Origin: an uncultured Erythrobacteraceae bacterium
Lineage (GTDB): Bacteria > Pseudomonadota > Alphaproteobacteria > Sphingomonadales > Sphingomonadaceae
Reading direction: 5' to 3'
NCBI GenBank assembly: GCA_950071875.1
Contig: CATMNW010000159.1
Location: forward strand, 1-6,376
Length of the DNA stretch: 6,376 nucleotides
This document shows positions 6,025-6,376 of this stretch, in pieces. Numbering within the stretch: position 1 is the first letter of the stretch; each line of letters starts with the position of its first letter. The translations under genes and the position numbers were made by a program. The notes below the pieces were generated by a model. The model was not told the origin of the DNA. It did not search any database and was given only the letters and a program-made list of their open reading frames with translations.

Positions 6025-6376
6025 GGCGCCGCTCGTCCTGGTTGGCCGGGAAGGAAACAGGCGTGTCGTGATGGCGACGGACGCCGCGGCGCTGGCCGCG
6101 GGCCTCACGGGTCTCGAGAGCGGCTCGGACATCGGCGGCTCGATTCGCAACCCGGCGCACTTCTGTGGCGTATACGGCCACAAGCCCACCTGGGGGACCG
6201 TCCCGTCCCAAGGTCACGGGCTGCCCAACATGCTCGCGAGCCCGGACATCGCGGTCTGTGGGCCACTCGCGCGCAGCGCCGAGGACCTCGCGCTCGCGAT
6301 GGGCGTGCTGGCAGGCGCTGAGCCCCTCGATCGGCCGGGTTGGCAGCTGAACCTGCCGAAGCCGCGCAAGCGATCC
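5939..6376 (+). CDS. imuB: Chimeric frame: ImuB N-terminus joined to amidase, open at window end
   Basis: A stop-free frame of 146 codons runs from this ATG off the end of the window. Residues 1 to about 50 match the start of ImuB, the catalytically inactive Y-family polymerase homologue that links ImuA and DnaE2 to the sliding clamp during SOS mutagenesis: VVSLFLPTWSTDRVRRK near the N-terminus, then PLVLVGREGNRRVVMATDAAA. Where active Y-family polymerases have a metal-binding aspartate in a DxD-like start, this has LFLPTW, as expected for ImuB. From about residue 56 the protein becomes an amidase-signature enzyme (next entry). The start overlaps the imuA fragment by 86 bases in a different frame and has its own ribosome binding site. 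A full ImuB is around 500 residues, so nearly all of the polymerase fold is missing. The fused frame is probably not a real protein. Confidence 0.75.
   Translation, partial: MQRVVSLFLPTWSTDRVRRKAGDAAPPVEAPLVLVGREGNRRVVMATDAAALAAGLTGLESGSDIGGSIRNPAHFCGVYGHKPTWGTVPSQGHGLPNMLASPDIAVCGPLARSAEDLALAMGVLAGAEPLDRPGWQLNLPKPRKRS
6083..6376 (+). pseudogene. Internal fragment of an amidase-signature family enzyme
   Basis: In the same frame as the imuB start, residues 49-146 read as the core of an amidase-signature hydrolase: AAALAAGLTGLESGSDIGGS, then IRNPAHFCGVYGHKPT, then a GPLARSAEDLALAM helix. The family hydrolyses amide bonds with a Ser-cisSer-Lys triad. The serine of GGSIR (residue 68 of the fused frame), which corresponds to the nucleophile Ser241 of fatty acid amide hydrolase, is present, but the upstream catalytic lysine and the GGSSGG serine are replaced by ImuB sequence. 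The C-terminus is cut by the window end. Codon choice (mostly CTC and GCG) looks slightly different from the leuS region, but the segment is too short to assign an origin. The left boundary is approximate. The substrate cannot be told. Confidence 0.8.

Noticed and set aside
5939..6376. A novel two-domain ImuB-amidase enzyme
   Set aside because: The amidase half lacks its catalytic lysine and cis-serine, and the ImuB half lacks nearly all of its fold. Neither part could function, so a chimeric join explains it better.

Overview
The window looks like a chromosomal fragment from an alphaproteobacterium, most likely order Sphingomonadales and close to the Erythrobacter/Sphingomonas lineage. This rests on gene order (DUF3576 lipoprotein, leuS, lptE, holA), moderately high G+C coding sequence and protein wording typical of that group. 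The lineage is recalled from family knowledge, not from a search.

Left part (minus strand): an acetoacetyl-CoA reductase gene (phbB/phaB, 11-736) lies at the edge. Upstream of it is an uncharacterised exported protein (865-1629) with a signal peptide and an outer-membrane-like C-terminus. An intergenic region of about 340 bases (1630-1968) separates these from the rightward genes and holds a likely promoter box.

Central part (plus strand): a compact cluster encodes a DUF3576 lipoprotein (1969-2418), leucyl-tRNA synthetase (leuS, 2481-4997), the LPS-assembly lipoprotein LptE (4997-5485) and the start of DNA polymerase III delta subunit (holA, from 5482). leuS, lptE and holA are joined by 1- and 4-base stop/start overlaps, so they are probably co-transcribed and translationally coupled. 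They serve translation, outer-membrane LPS export and replication.

Right end (about 5785-6376): this is a mosaic. holA stops resembling HolA after roughly 105 codons and runs in frame into the C-terminus of ImuA. The overlapping imuB gene starts with a good ribosome binding site but after about 50 codons runs in frame into the middle of an amidase-signature enzyme, which continues off the end. Two unrelated joins within about 300 bases, one of them in a stretch both partner genes could share, point to a chimeric assembly or a rearrangement rather than a new gene system. HolA is normally essential, which favours an assembly artefact. These joins are the most important point for any reader of this window.
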